DNA of 64,000 bases from Beta vulgaris subsp. vulgaris (GCF_026745355.1 NC_079208.1:23501062-23565061), one strand, 5' to 3'. Counted from the first letter of the stretch, positions 21,027-32,727 are shown. The notes: generated by a model not told the origin, from the sequence alone. A program made the numbers and translations.

Positions 21027-22263
21027 TTCAGGAGTCAGTGGCTAAAGAGTTGTCTGAAATAGTGCATATGCGTATTGGTGAACTCCCTTTTAAGTATTTA
21101 GGGGTCCCATTAACTTCAAAATAAACTCTCTTATGCCTAAAGTAAACCACAAGTTGAAAAGATAACAAGTAGAGCAAAAACTTGGATGGCACATTTATTG
21201 TCTTATGCAGGAAGGTTACAGTTGGTGAAGAGCGTCCTAACTAGTATGCACAACTACTAGGCTCATATATTTCCTCTGTCCAAGAAAATTATAAAAGACT
21301 GTGGAGAGTGTATGCAGGAGGTTCTTATGGACTGGAGGGACTGAGGCTCCAAAGAAATCCCTGTGGCTTGGACAACTCTTCAGTTGCCTAAATGTGGAGG
21401 GGGCAGGAATATTATTAACATGGCAGTATGGAACAAGGCTGCTATGCTTAAGATCTTATGGGCCATTGAGTTTAAGCGTGATAAGTGTGGGTAAAATGGG
21501 TTCATTCACTATATTAAAAGGCAAAATGTGCTTACTATCAATCTTAGTAATCAGACTTCTTGGGTTCTAAGAAATATTATAAGCACCAGAGGTGCCTTGA
21601 GTGAAATTGGAGGATGGAGTCAGGTGAGTACTGCTTATAATTTCTCTATGAAGAAAGCCTATAGACTTCTTTCAGGGGACTATGAAAGAGTTAGATGGAA
21701 ACTCTTGATTTGCAACAATTAAGCTACTCTTAAGAGCAGGTTTATGCTTTGGCTTGCTCTGCACAACAAGCTGGCCATAGTTGATAGACTGGGCTTGTGG
21801 GGTTTATAGTGTGATACTCATTGTTGCTTATGTATGACAGAATTGGAATCAGTCCAACACCTTTTCTTCTACTGCAAATATGCTTTTGAGATTTGGGAAG
21901 GAATTAGCATTCAAATGGGTTGCAGTGTTGGTAGATTTCAGTTTCAGAGAAATGTGCTTCAAGCCTACACGTATGCCAGGAAGAAATAAGGAAAGATCGT
22001 GGTAATGTTGTTCATTGAATGTGTCTATGCAATATGGAGGCAGAGAAACAACAAACTGTTTAGATCTAATTGTAAGAATCCTAAGTTTGTAATTAGGGAA
22101 ATCTTATTTAGAGTTACTTCTAGGTGCTCAGAAGAGGATAGATGTAGGTTACTAATGTAATCTCCTGCGTTTGCTTGGTTGTTTTGCTTGTCTGCTCCAT
22201 GTGTACATGTTCATGTTACAGATGTTTTTTGGTATATAATATATCTTCATTTGCCAAAAAAAA
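21027..22263 (+). mobile_element. LINE (L1-type) 3' end, 5'-truncated, with short poly(A)
   Basis: Combining frames gives the end of a LINE reverse transcriptase: [15 protein letters not shown] (21078-21122), RAKTWMAHLLSYAGRLQLVK (21173-21232), VCRRFLWTGG and PKCGGGAGIINMAVWNKAAM. Then comes a zf-RVT domain: FSMKKAYRLLSGDYERVRWK, LKSRFMLWLALHNKLAIVDR, CCLCMTELESVQHLFFYC and FEIWEGI (about 21640-21905). A short tail including CAIWRQRNNKLFR ends at a stop near 22158. The untranslated end carries eight As (22256-22263). Several stops and shifts make it dead. Unlike the fragment at 15641, no RNase H follows zf-RVT, so it belongs to another LINE family. Confidence 0.85.
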
Positions 22264-23244
22264 GTTGAAACACGACATAATGTGATGTAAAATAAATATT
22301 AGATGTTATGGTTTGTTACATGCATGGCTTCTGTAGGAAGCATCAATTGAGGAAATTAGAAGAATTATTATCTTGAAGGAATAGGAATATTCTACTTGAA
22401 GAAATAATAGCTATACAAGATATAATTATGAAGAAAGTGTTAATGTCGAGACAAACTTAATTTGGAGAAGCAAGCGTTTTATTTTCTTTGAAAGATTTAA
22501 CGCAATAACCTTTCTGTTTGAAATGTTATTAGATGAATGTCTTCTTGGTATGGTTATTGATGTATAATAGATATATTCAAGTAATCAAGTCCCTAAAAAA
22601 GAGGCGAGAGGAAACGGTTGAGGAAAATTGAAGTTATGATTAAAAGTAAATCATTATTGGGGTTGATAGATTTTTGAGCAATTAAGAGCATAAACACTCG
22701 ATGTTAGCTATATAAGAAACTTGATTAGGAATATGTTACGATATTGTAGGGAAAGTAAGTGTTTAACTCTGGAGCTATGATGATGATATTGGTTGATGAA
22801 TGAAATTAGGGATCTGTAAATGATACATTTAGTAGTTTTGGTGAACAACTTGCTAGATTATATGGTTACTACAAACATAGAAACAAAATTCGATGCTTAT
22901 AAATGTATCAATGAAGTTTAGAGAATGTATATTATATACAAAGAACGAACAAGCTCATCAAAAATTATTGGTTGAGAGAAAAGGAAATTATGAAAGCTTG
23001 ACAAGTTCAGTTACTGAAGGAAAATTTGGTGTTAAAAATTTGTAAGTACGATTGGTGGGTCGAGTATCAATTGTGTAATTGCTACTAGATGTTATGTATT
23101 GTCATATTATCTTGAGGTATATGACTAATGATATCTAGATACTTAATTGGAGAAGGAAATAACAATATCACGGTGGAAAAGATAGTAAAAGAACTTAAAC
23201 TCTACGTTGTGTGATGGATCAACTTACTCTTCGTTTGATGTAAA
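22264..23244. other. Unassigned AT-rich stretch
   Basis: No ORF, element end or repeat recognised between the LINE tail and the Helitron. Confidence 0.4.
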
Positions 23245-23814
23245 TTAGTTATTAGGCCCGGGCTATTCCCCGGATAAGAAAAAATTTCATTTATTAATGT
23301 AATACTTTATGATAATAACAATAAATACAACTTAGCCTAGTGGTTAAGACAGTAGTATATGTACTTGAGGTATTGGGATCAAACCCTATACTACGCAATT
23401 TCTAAATTTTTTTATTGTACATAGATTACATGAACTAAAACTCCCTAGGGTAGTACTGTAGTGGTCAACACTGCTCTTCAAATGGTATTATGCATACATA
23501 ATTAATTTTAATGAACATGCAAATTTATTTATTTTTAAGGATGCAAGGATATGTTTAATAACATTAACTAATTACAACACATATTTTTAATTTTGTGGAA
23601 ACATGGATCATTAAGAATGTTAGATGAGATGGCATTCTTTGAAAACCCTTACGTAAGTCAGAGGTTTGAGCCCAGTTTCGGCATATTTATTTTTTAAATA
23701 ATGACCATTGACTTTGTTGGTTAACAGACACGTGGCAAAATTCTAGTGGCAGGAGGAGAGTGCCACGTGGCGCATCGACGTTGTTACGCACGCCTTTTAA
23801 TATATATGTATAGA
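23245..23814 (-). mobile_element. Non-autonomous Helitron (copy 2)
   Basis: Read on the minus strand it starts TCTATACATATATATTAAAA, then GGCGTGCG, and ends with the hairpin CCGGGGAATAGCCCGG, GCCTAATAA and CTAA, inserted between A and T. It shares termini, the CCACGTGGC word and the central tRNA-like block with copy 1 at 3901. The A box TAGCCTAGTGG (23334-23344) and B box GGGATCAAACCC (23376-23387) are closer to the tRNA consensus than in copy 1. Its extra 300 bp lies in 23430-23760. No Rep/helicase gene is present. It lies in or beside the 3' part of the Athila relic. Confidence 0.85.
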
Positions 23815-24260
23815 TATTAGATGTATAAAGTCAAAAGGGAATACGATTATATCATGAGAAACAATTTTGTTTGCCAGCCAAATTATAGGATATTAGTTAG
23901 TGGTTAAGTATTAATGGTTGACTTTTTAGACATTAAGCATCATTTGAGATATCGATGAACATATGTGAAATGTTTACATGCTTATAGTTTTATAGAGGAA
24001 AAAAATGTATGCATTGTCAAATTGTGCACGGTTGCCCACATGGGTGTGCTTCCTCCAAGTCCCTTGCATACTTGGATCATGGTCATACAAAACGGAACAA
24101 GTTCTAGAATAGCCAAGTGTTAGGAATTCGAAAACACAAATCTAATCACTAATAAATAAAATAAACTAAGGAAAAGTAAATGATAGAAGTAAAATAGAAT
24201 ACTGGATTGCCTCCCAGTTAGCGCTAAGTTTGAGTCTTCAGCCAGACGTAGCCATATGCA

Positions 24261-25600
24261 TCATTCAATGTAAGTAGGGTCTACCAGGTTAATGGACTCG
24301 ATAAGACCTTCCTCAACTTCGTGAGACACCGCATGTTTTACTCGTTGTCCATTTACCATAAGAAGACGTCCATCTCGTGGGTCGGAAATCTGTATAGCAC
24401 CTGAAGGAACAACCTGCTCAACAACAAAAGGGCCATCCCACCTAGAACGTAATTTGCCTGGGTAAAATTTAAGCTTAGAATTATAAAGCCAAACTTGCTG
24501 ATTAGGTTCAAAAGTTTTTCTAGCAATATGTTTATCATGAAAGGCTTTAGTTTTGGCCTTGTACATCTTAGCATTCTCATAAGCATCATTGCGTAATTCA
24601 TTTAATTCATTCAATTGAAGACGACGGTTAGAACCAACTTGTTTCATATCAAAATTAAAAGCTTTGGTAGCCCAAAAAGCCCTATGTTCTAACTCAACGG
24701 GAAGATGACATGCTTTTCCAAAAACTAGTCTATACGGTGACATTCCTATTGGAGTCTTAAATGCAGTACGATAAGCCCAAAGTGCGTCATTTAACCTCAA
24801 AGACCAAACTTTTCTATCAGGTTTAACTGTTTTCTCCAAAATAGATTTTTATCTCACGATTAGACACCTCAACTTGACCACTAGTTTGAGGGTGATAAGG
24901 AGTAGCGACTTTATGTGTGACATTATACTTTTTAAGCAACGACTCAAAAGAACGATGAAGAAAATGGCTGCCGCCATCACTAATGAGCGCTCTAGGTACC
25001 CCAAATCGACAAAATATATGATCTTTAACAAATTCCATAACTACTTTGTGATCATTAGTCCTAGTAGCTTTGGCTTCAACCCATTTAGATACGTAGTCAA
25101 CAACAACTAATATGTATAAAAAGCCAAAAGATGGTGGAAAAGGACCCATAAAATCTATACCCCACATGTCAAAAATCTCCACAATCAGAATAGGGGTGAG
25201 AGGCATCATGTTACGACGAGATATAGTACCTGTTTTCTGACATTTATCACAAGCTAGACAAAATTGATGTGCATCTTTAAATAACGTGGGTCAATAAAAT
25301 CCACTTTGGAGTACTTTGGCAGCTGTTCTCTTACCTCCAAAGTGTCCCCCGCAAGAATAAGAATGACAAAACGATAAAACATCATGATATTCCGATTCAG
25401 GTACACATCTTCTAATTACTTGGTCTGAACAATGCTTAAACAAATAAGGATCTTCCCAATAATAATGTTTAACCTGTGAAAAGAATCGGCCTTTCTCTTG
25501 TTTTGACCATTGTGACGGTATCTGACCAAAAGCAAGATAATTAACAAAATGCACAAACCATGGAAGACGTGTATGTGCAACTGCAAACAATTGTTCATCA
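24261..25600 (-). pseudogene. Athila-type integrase, frameshifted
   Basis: The zinc-binding part reads SYSCGGHFGGKRTAAKVLQ, GFY, a stop (TGG changed to TGA) and CLACDKCQ (about 25380-25235). The catalytic core follows: [49 protein letters not shown] and the [17 protein letters not shown] box (25190-24850), covering the expected D, D and E positions. A one-base shift near 24840 separates this from the C-terminal part (24839-24261: [40 protein letters not shown]), which ends at 24261. Integrase would insert the cDNA copy in the nucleus. This copy cannot, because of the stop and the shift. Confidence 0.9.
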
Positions 25601-25619
25601 GGAAACTTATCATGTACAG

Positions 25620-27311
25620 CTAAATCATTACTATGTTCAAGAAGAAGCCTAGAGAGATGATCAGCAACTGAATTTTGGATCCCTTTCTATCTTTAATTTC
25701 AATATCAAATTCTTGTAATAGGAGAATCCACCTAATTATTCTAGGTTTTGACTCTTTCTTAGACAATAAGTATCTTAAAGCTGCATGATCAGAATAAATT
25801 ATGACTTTCGAGCATAAAAGATAGGAGCGGAACTTATCAAGTGCAAACACAATGGCTAGTAACTCTTTTTCAGTGGTTGAGTAATTTTTCTGAGCATCCG
25901 TAAGAGTTCGACTAGCATAGTAAATTACATGAGTTGCTTTATTTACCTTTTGACCAAGTACAACACCAAGAGCATAGTCAGATGCATCACACATAATTTC
26001 AAAAGGCAACGAAAAATTAGGGGCCTGCACTATAGGTGCTGACACAGGCAACGATTTTATCTTTTTAAAAGACTCAACACATGATTGATCGAAAATAAAA
26101 GTAATGTCTTTAGCAAGAAGATTGGTGAGAGGCCTAACAAGCTTGCTAAAATCTTTAATGAATCTCCTATAAAAACCTGCATGGCCTAGAAAGGATCTAA
26201 CATGCTTAACAGAAGTAGGAATAGGAAGATTAGAGATGATATCAACTTTAGCTTTATCGACTTCAATACCTTTCTTTGAAATCCTATGACCCAAAACAAT
26301 ACCTTCCTTAACTATAAAATGGCTCTTTTCCCATCTCAGAATAAGATTTACCTCTTCACGTCTCTTTAATACAGCAGTCAAGTTATCTAAACACTCATCA
26401 AATGAAGACCCGAAAATAGAGAAATCATCCATAAACACCTCTAAAAATTTGTCAACCATATCACAAAAGATGGACATCATACATCTTTGGAAAGTAAAGG
26501 TGCATTACATAACCCAAAAGGCATCCTTCTAAATGCAAATGTACCTACGGGACATGTAAAAGTAGTTTTTTTCTTGATCTTCAGGATAAATAGCCAATTG
26601 ATTATAACCAGAATAGCCATCAAGAAAGCAATAGTAACTTTGACCAGCTAATTTTTCTAAGATCTGATACAGAAAAGGTAATGGAAAGTGATCTTTCCTA
26701 GTCACGGAATTAAGCTTCCTATAATCAATACAAACTCGCCAACCTGTGGTCTCCCTAGTAGGAACAAGCTCTCCTTCACTATTTTTCACAACTGTAATAC
26801 CAAACTTTTTAGGAACAACTTGCACGGGACTAACCCACTGACTATCAGAAATAGGGTATATGATACCAGCATCTAAAAGTTTCACAACCTCTTTCATGAC
26901 TACTTCTTTCATGTGTGGGTTCAACCTTCGTTGCATCTCTCTAGTAGGTTTAGCATTTTCTTCTAAAAAGATCCTATGCATACAAATAGAAGGACTAATT
27001 CCTCTTAAATCTGCTACAGACCATCCTATAGCCCGCTTATGATCTGCTAAAACCTTAATCAGTGCTGATTCCTGCTCGTTAGACAATTCAGATGAAATTA
27101 TAACTGGTAAAGTCTCATTAGACCCTAGATATGCATACTTGAGTGTAGATGGAAGGGGTTTGAACTCAAGTTTAGGTGGAGAAACTATAGATAATGGGGC
27201 CGGAGACTCAGAGAGAGGTGGTAAAGGCTCATTTCTAGACACCCAAGAAGAAGTTTCTAAAATAGAAGTGTGATCAAGAATGGAGCTCAATACCTCAGAA
27301 ACATTTCCCAA
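25620..27311 (-). pseudogene. Athila-type reverse transcriptase and RNase H, two blocks
   Basis: Block 1 (27311-26529) has PTRETTGWRVCIDYRKLNSV, HFPLPFLYQILEKLAGQSYY and CFLDGYSGYNQLAIYPEDQE, the fingers and palm with the first catalytic Asp. Block 2 (26480-25620) has [20 protein letters not shown] with the FMDD catalytic pair, [20 protein letters not shown], the connection domain, and RNase H motifs ([50 protein letters not shown]). A frame break near 26480-26530 removes about one motif (FGLCNAP region). The domain order is PR-RT-RH-IN as in Ty3/gypsy. Confidence 0.9.
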
Positions 27312-27377
27312 GTTATATGTCCTAATGTTCGCATTTGCGATACTAGTTTCCAGAGCATCTTTAGATATGAGTGCAGG

Positions 27378-28704
27378 TTAAGCTTCCTCAACAAACTCAT
27401 CAATCAAATCAACAAAGAAACATTCAGATTCATCTTCAAATGTAGGTTGAGAAGAAGCTCTAAAAATATTCAGTTTAATTCTCATATTTAAAACAGAGAC
27501 CACCATCTCTCCAGAGCGACAATTTATTGTAGCGTCAGCGGTGGCTAAGAAAGGACGACCAAGAATTAAAGGAATATTCTTGGAAGGGTTACCTGATTCC
27601 ATATCTAACACTACGAAGTCTACTGGAAAGAAACCCTTGTCAATTTTAACTAAAACATCGTCAATCCTACCTCTAGGAACTCTAACAGACCTATCCGCTA
27701 ACTGTAGGGTACAATTAGAAGGTTGTAGCTCACCTAAACCTAGCTGCTCATACACAGAATAAGGGATCAGATTAACACTTGAACCTAAATCTAGTGCTTT
27801 TTCAATTTTATGATCACAAATATGACAAGATATAGTGAGGAAACCAGGATCTTTAAATTTAGGAGTGTGGTTAAACTGCAAAATAAAGCTCACTTGTTCA
27901 CTTAGGACAACTTTTTTAGAACAATGCGCCTTCGATTTTCTTTTAAAAGTGCACATATCTTGAAGGAATTTAGAATAAGCAGGAATTTGTTTTATTGCAT
28001 CCAAGAGAGGAAGATTAATTTTAACTTGTTTGAAAGTCTCTAAAATATCTTCTTTTTGCTTGTTCTTACCATAAGGTGAAGGTGCATCTAAAGCTTGAGG
28101 ATAAGGAACTCTAGGTTCGTAAGGAATAGAATGTGAAGATTTAGACACAGTAGGGGAAAGGGAGTTATCATTTTCTTTTTTCAGTTTCACTTTCCTTAGT
28201 TTCCAGATCATTAGATTTATCATGCCTTTCCTTTTCCTCTATTAGGTTATCTACCTCTCTGCCATTTCTAAGGGTCATGACAGCCTTAACATGTTCATAA
28301 TTATGGTTCTTAGGATTTTCAACTGAATTACTAGGTAAATTGCCATCGTCTCTTTTACTCATTGTATTAGCTAGTTGACCTATTTGCATTTCAAGTTTAG
28401 TTATAGACTGTGTATGAGAATCAACTATATGCATCTTATTTTCCAAAGCTTGAGTAGAAGAAGTAATAGTACCTGATGTAGAAGTTACATTCCCTAATGA
28501 AGACATGATTTTTTTATATTCAAAATTGGGAGCAGGTTGTGCAGTAGGTTGTGCAGTAGCTACAGTAGGTGTGACATACCTTTGAGCTTGAAAACCAGGA
28601 GGAATGTTACTTATACCAGGTTGCCTTACTTTATTAGCTCGCTGCCCTTGCTGTACCTCACCAGAATTTTGCTTCCAGGAGAAGTTCGGATCATTTCTCC
28701 AAGT
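27378..28704 (-). pseudogene. Athila-type gag C-terminus and protease
   Basis: 28704-28510 reads WRNDPNFSWKQNSGE and a Pro/Gln-rich stretch typical of the Athila gag tail. 28506-28168 (MSSLGNVTSTSGTITSST, KLEMQIGQLANTMSKRD) is the coiled segment of the same protein. After a shift at about 28200, 28223-27378 runs through VPYPQALDAP, the LPLLDAIKQIPAYSKFLQDM motif and a retropepsin-like domain with ALDLGSSVNLIPYSVYEQLG, in which DLGSS replaces the usual DxGA/S active site, and IPLILGRPFLATADATINCR. It ends 66 bases before the reverse transcriptase block. The gag N-terminus is missing because of the LINE junction. Confidence 0.88.
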
Positions 28705-29119
28705 CAGTCCTCACTTATTCTTTGGGAAGACGGTGACTGTTAAACAATGGACTCCCAATTTCAGTTTTAATCAGGATATTTTGAAGGTTATATCGATATG
28801 GGTAAAACTTCCTAACCTACCACTTAATTGCTGGAGTTCAGACTCTTTAAGCAGGATAGGAAGTACTCTCGGGGTACCAATTTATGCGGATGAATGTACA
28901 ACTAAGCAACTTAGGATTTCTTTTGCTCGAATCCTGGTTGAAATGGATGAAACTATTAAGGTTCCTGATGAAATTAATGTTGAGGAACCTAATGGAAAAG
29001 TGATTAAACAGAAGATTGTGTATGATTGGCTTCCACCTTACTGTGCTAAATGTCAGCAAGTGGGACATTTTTGTGAAGACAAGAAAAAAGGATCAAAAGT
29101 GAATATCACACAAAAATGA
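28705..29119 (+). pseudogene. LINE ORF1 (DUF4283 plus zf-CCHC_4), 5'-truncated
   Basis: The frame reads FFGKTVTVKQWTPNFSFNQD, ISIWVKLPNLPLNCWSSDSL, IGSTLGVPIYADECT, LRISFARILVEMD and the single zinc knuckle YDWLPPYCAKCQQVGHFC. This is the DUF4283/zf-CCHC_4 layout of plant L1 ORF1, an RNA-binding protein that packages LINE RNA. The N-terminal part of DUF4283 is missing because the element starts inside it. The frame stops after SKVNITQK at 29119. Bases 28604-28704 of the same open frame belong to the Athila gag on the other strand and are not part of this protein. Confidence 0.85.
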
Positions 29120-29459
29120 ATCCCTCTGCAACAAAAATCCAATGTGGACCTAACACTGTCTACTACTAGTCCAGCCTTAGAGGATGGTATTGAGGAGAGG
29201 AAGGTTGTAGGGGCTTCAATTGCAGCTCCTAATCCTCCTTCTTCTTCTAATGAACCCCAGTGGCTATGCCAATACCTTCTACTCAGAGGCAGGACTTCGT
29301 ACAGGATAGCCCATGGAAAGTTGTAACTAGGAAATCCAAGGATAAAGGTAAGCAAGCTGCATTTCAATCAGCTAAGACTTTGGTGCAATATGATTTACAT
29401 GTGGGGAAACTCAACTACTGTTGGGGGTGCTAAGGGACCAAACCCTTATTTGTCATAAT

Positions 29460-31465
29460 ACATTGCACTTCATGGAATGTAAGGGGGATGAATGACCCCT
29501 TCAAAATAAAAGAGATAAATAATTATCTTACTGCCTATAAGATTGAGTTGTGTGCTCTGCTGGAAAATAGAGTAAGGAATGTCCATGTGGATAAAGTACA
29601 AAAGAAATTTGGTCAAGATTGGTCTTGGAATTGTAACTACAGTCATTCTCCAAGGGGAGAATTTGGATAGGATGGAAGCATGCGTTGATTAAAGTTCAAA
29701 TGGAGGATGTGCAAGAACAATTAATGGTGTTCAAAATGGTTTACATCAATTCAAAATGATAGTTGTGGATGGTTTACATACTATCATTGACAGGAAGAGC
29801 TTATGGTCTGTATTACTAGGTCATGTATATCATCAAAGGCCTCTGATTGTGATTGGCGACTACAATGCATTCTGTAGTTCTCTTGATAGAGCTAATGGTA
29901 CTTTGGTTACAGATGCAAATATTGAGGACTTTGAAGATTTTCTGCTGTCTTCCAATTTAATTGAGGCTAGGAGTACTGGGCTCTTTTACTCATGGTCAAA
30001 TAGCAGTGTTGGAGATGAGAAAGTTGTTAGTAGGATTGACGAAGCATTTGTAAATCATGAGTGGATCAGCAAATATGCTGAGGTCACAATTCAGTATTTA
30101 CCTCCTGGGGTCTCTGATCACTCCCCTTTAATGTTTACACTTCATGAAGACAGACATCACGGGGAAGGCCTTTTAGATTCATGAATATAATGGCTGAGCA
30201 TGCTGACTTTCTTAATACTGTTACTAAAGCCTGGGGATCTGTCACTAGCACATTTAAACTTCAAACTGTCTGGCTGAAATTAAAAGCAGTTAAGCAGGCT
30301 TTGAAGCAATTACAGGTGACTAAATTTGATAAAGCACATGAAAAAGTGGAAAAGCTAAGATAGTAGATGGTTGAGATTCATAACCAAGCATATTTTGATG
30401 ATAATGTTGATGCACAAAGGAGGGAAAAAGCTTCTTTGGAGCAATTAAGGCAGTGGTCCAGCATTGAAGATAGAATTTTACAGCAGAAATATAGAATAAA
30501 TTGGGTGAAAATAGGTGATGCAAACATAAAGTTCCTTTTTACTGTTATAAAAGCAAGATATGCTTAGAATAGGATTGATATGCTTACTGATGAAGAAGGT
30601 AGGCAAATATCCGGGTTCTATTCCATTACAGAAGAGATTATGGGGTTTTACAAGAAGCTTTTAGGGTCTAATGTTGATGCTTTGCCAGGCATTGACCTTA
30701 ATATAGTGAGGGATGGTAATACATTGTCCTATCAGGCTAGAGAAGATCTGATTAGAGAAGTGTTAAATGCAGAGATTGATAATACTTTGGCTGGTATTGA
30801 TAATTCAAAACTTTGGGTTTTGATGGGTTCAATGCTTGTTTCTTTAAGAAAAGCTGGGAAGTTATAAAGCAGGATATATACTCTGGGATTAAAGAGTTTT
30901 CCAACAATTATGTAATGCACAAACCAAGGGACTGCACTGTTGTCACCTTGATTACCAAGATCCCAAATGCAACAAAGGTTAAAGATTTTCGTCCTGTAGC
31001 CTGCTGTTCTATTATGTACAACTTTATTTCAAAAATTTTGACTAATAAACTACAATCTGTCATTGTTGAAGTGATTAATGATGCTCAATCAGGGTTCATT
31101 CCAAATAGACACATTGCAGACAACATTCTTCTAGCAATAGAGCTTATCAGAGGATTTTCTAGAGCACACATGTCTCCTAGATGTATCATGAAAGTGGATA
31201 TAAGAAAGGCATATGATTCTATAGAGTGGAGTTTTTTTTAGAAACCCTCTTGTATGAGCTTGGGTTTCCTAGATTGTTTGTGGGGTGGATTATGGAATGT
31301 GTGAGGTGTGTTTCATATGTAATTCTGGTGAATATGATTCCTTCTCTTCCTTTTAGAGCAAAAAAAGGGCTTATGCAGAGAGACCCTCTTTCTCCCTTCC
31401 TATTTGCTTTGAGTATGGAATATCTAAGCAGGTGTCTAAATGAGTTGCAATATGCTCATAATTAA
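29460..31465 (+). pseudogene. LINE ORF2: APE-type endonuclease and reverse transcriptase, broken
   Basis: The endonuclease begins SWNVRGMNDPFKIKEINNY (29475) with CALLENRV, then PLIVIGDYNAFCSSLDRANG (29849) with the GDxN catalytic motif, TGLFYSWSN, and VSDHSPLMF (about 30110). After a linker in shifted frames (30181-30560), reverse transcriptase motifs follow: GFDGFNACFFKKSW, RDCTVVTLITKIPNATKVKD, FRPVACCSIMYNFISKILTN, AQSGFIPNRHIADNILLAIE, IMKVDIRKAYDSIEW (first catalytic Asp) and GLMQRDPLSPFLFALSMEYL. The FADD box is absent because the copy ends at 31465. At least five frame changes or stops occur (29670, 30184, 30363, 30560, 30867). Confidence 0.88.
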
Positions 31466-31587
31466 TGTACACAGAGAACAATGTAGAGAAACGATAAGCC
31501 AAGATTTTCCTCAGAATTAAAAAGAAGACACACATTCACCACCTAAGTGAGATCAAACGTCCAAGAACAGTCCCAAACCGGGGACTA

Positions 31588-31620
31588 TTCAAGACTTACT
31601 CCTAATGAGTAAGTCTTGAA
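31588..31620. repeat. Perfect 14-bp inverted repeat with 5-base loop
   Basis: TTCAAGACTTACTC (31588-31601), loop CTAAT, GAGTAAGTCTTGAA (31607-31620). There is no mismatch and no T-run after it. It sits near the junction between LINE and CACTA-like sequence. Confidence 0.85.
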
Positions 31621-32412
31621 CGGGTATCTAGGCATATATGATGATGATTCAAACAACTTGTAGATTTCATATATAGCTAAATCACATTGCGTTTTCATAC
31701 AATCTCATATCAATACATTATAATATACATTATAAAAAATACATATATACATCAATAAATTATCAACTTTGTCTACATGTTAAACTATCTATTAGTTACC
31801 TCTTAACACCAACGACGAGCAATGAAGAGAAAAGAGCTACTTGGGACTTTATTTGCCTTCCTTAGCCTCTTCTTCCTACAATTGACAAAACCCACATTGC
31901 ACATTAATCATTTAATTCAATTAAGAAAAACAAAAGTAACTTAAAACAAAATTAATTCATACCTAATTAACCACTCAAATGGTGGAGAAGAAATGAGAAG
32001 AGAAGGGTAGTGGTGATGGTGGAGAAGAGAAGAGAAGAGAAGAGAAGAGAAGTGGTGCAGTGGTGGCGGACCAGTCGAGTTAGGTCGCGCAAACCCACTG
32101 TACTCGAGAAGAAGAGAGAGAAGAGAAGTGGCGGCAGTGGTGCAGTAGTGGTGCACTCGAATTCTGTCGCGCAATGTGGTGGTGGTGGTAGTGGTGCACT
32201 CGAAAAAACTCGCCAATGTGGTAGTAGTGGTGGTGGTCGCGCAAAGTGGTGGAGCAATGTGGGTGGTGGTGGTGTGTCGAATTAGGGCTCGCAAGGTGGT
32301 GGTGGTGCACTTGTTTTTTCGCTCGTAATTACTCTAAGTGAAAGAAAGAGGGAAAGTGGGAAGGATACTGTACATGCGCGCACTAAAACTCACTCAAAAA
32401 AAAAAAAATCAA

Positions 32413-32715
32413 AGTAGGGCTGTGCTAGTAAAAAAAAGCACAACCCTACCAAGCCAGAAGGGCTGCGCTTTCTAAAAAAGCGCAACCCTTCACTTAGTAG
32501 GGCTGCGCCTTTCTAAAAGGCGCAGCCCTTCCCAAAGTGTAGGGCTGCGTCTTTCTAAAAAGCGCAGCCCTACTAACTGAAGGGCTGCGCGTTTTTAAAA
32601 AAGCACAACCCTTCTGTTTTGTAGGGCTGCGCCTTTTTACAAAAGCGCAACCCTTCAACAATAGGGCAACACTTTTATCAAAAGCGCAGCCCTTCTTGCG
32701 CAGCCCTTCTGCTTT
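32413..32715. repeat. Array of about seven subterminal palindromes (AGGGCTGCGC ... GCGCAGCCCT)
   Basis: Units of about 40 bases each contain AGGGCTGCGC, a short T/A-rich loop and the reverse GCGCAGCCCT or GCGCAACCCT. They start near 32414, 32458, 32499, 32540, 32580, 32621 and 32661, with a partial unit at 32696. Arms vary slightly (TGTGC, GCAACACT). Placement just inside a CACTA end matches the subterminal repeats to which En/Spm-type proteins bind. Confidence 0.9.
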
Positions 32716-32727
32716 TTTCCCCTAGTG

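Larger units (their letters stand above)
23815..28704 (-). mobile_element. Athila-type gypsy relic (gag C-terminus to integrase)
   Basis: Minus-strand order from right to left is gag C-terminus, protease, reverse transcriptase, RNase H, integrase, then a non-coding 3' stretch beginning with the Athila-typical GGGAGGCAATCCAG after the pol stop. No LTR is visible. The right side stops inside gag at about 28704 where a plus-strand LINE begins, and the left side meets a Helitron at 23814. Scattered stops and frameshifts show it is inactive. Confidence 0.85.
28705..31465 (+). mobile_element. L1-type LINE, truncated at both ends
   Basis: It enters the Athila gag at about 28705 in the middle of its ORF1 and runs through endonuclease into the reverse transcriptase, stopping at about 31465 right after LSPFLFALSMEYLSRCL. 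There is no poly(A), so the 3' half (catalytic FADD box, zf-RVT) was lost, probably through the CACTA-like sequence that follows. The LINE tail at 21027-22263 starts about where this copy stops. It is a separate locus, though possibly of the same family. Confidence 0.85.
31466..32727 (-). mobile_element. CACTA-like element, family 2, one end identified
   Basis: The right end, TTTTTTCCCCTAGTG at 32727, is a CACTA-type terminal repeat (reverse CACTAGGGGAAAAAAGC), preceded by a dense subterminal palindrome array. Further in, the minus strand is CT-rich (32330-31990) like the leader tracts in family 1. No left CACTA end and no matching TCA duplication (32728-32730 on the right) were found; the left limit given is simply where LINE sequence stops. 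No transposase is present. Confidence 0.6.

Noticed and set aside
20805..21124. Cys/Val repeat ORFs
   Set aside because: They translate the (TG)n microsatellite; only the last part ([12 protein letters not shown]) belongs to a LINE.
28604..29119. A 171-codon plus-strand ORF as one protein
   Set aside because: The first third lies over the Athila gag on the other strand; only the part from about 28705 is LINE ORF1.
31466..31500. Left CACTA end for the family 2 element
   Set aside because: No CACTA sequence or TCA duplication was found near the LINE break, so the left limit stays open.
31941..32310. Thr/His/Leu-rich ORFs on both strands
   Set aside because: Low-complexity GTGG/CCAC and GAGAA/TTCTC tracts; no domain and no codon-usage signal.
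32413..32715. CRISPR-like array
   Set aside because: The regular repeats are palindromes at a plant CACTA end, with no unique spacers and no cas genes.
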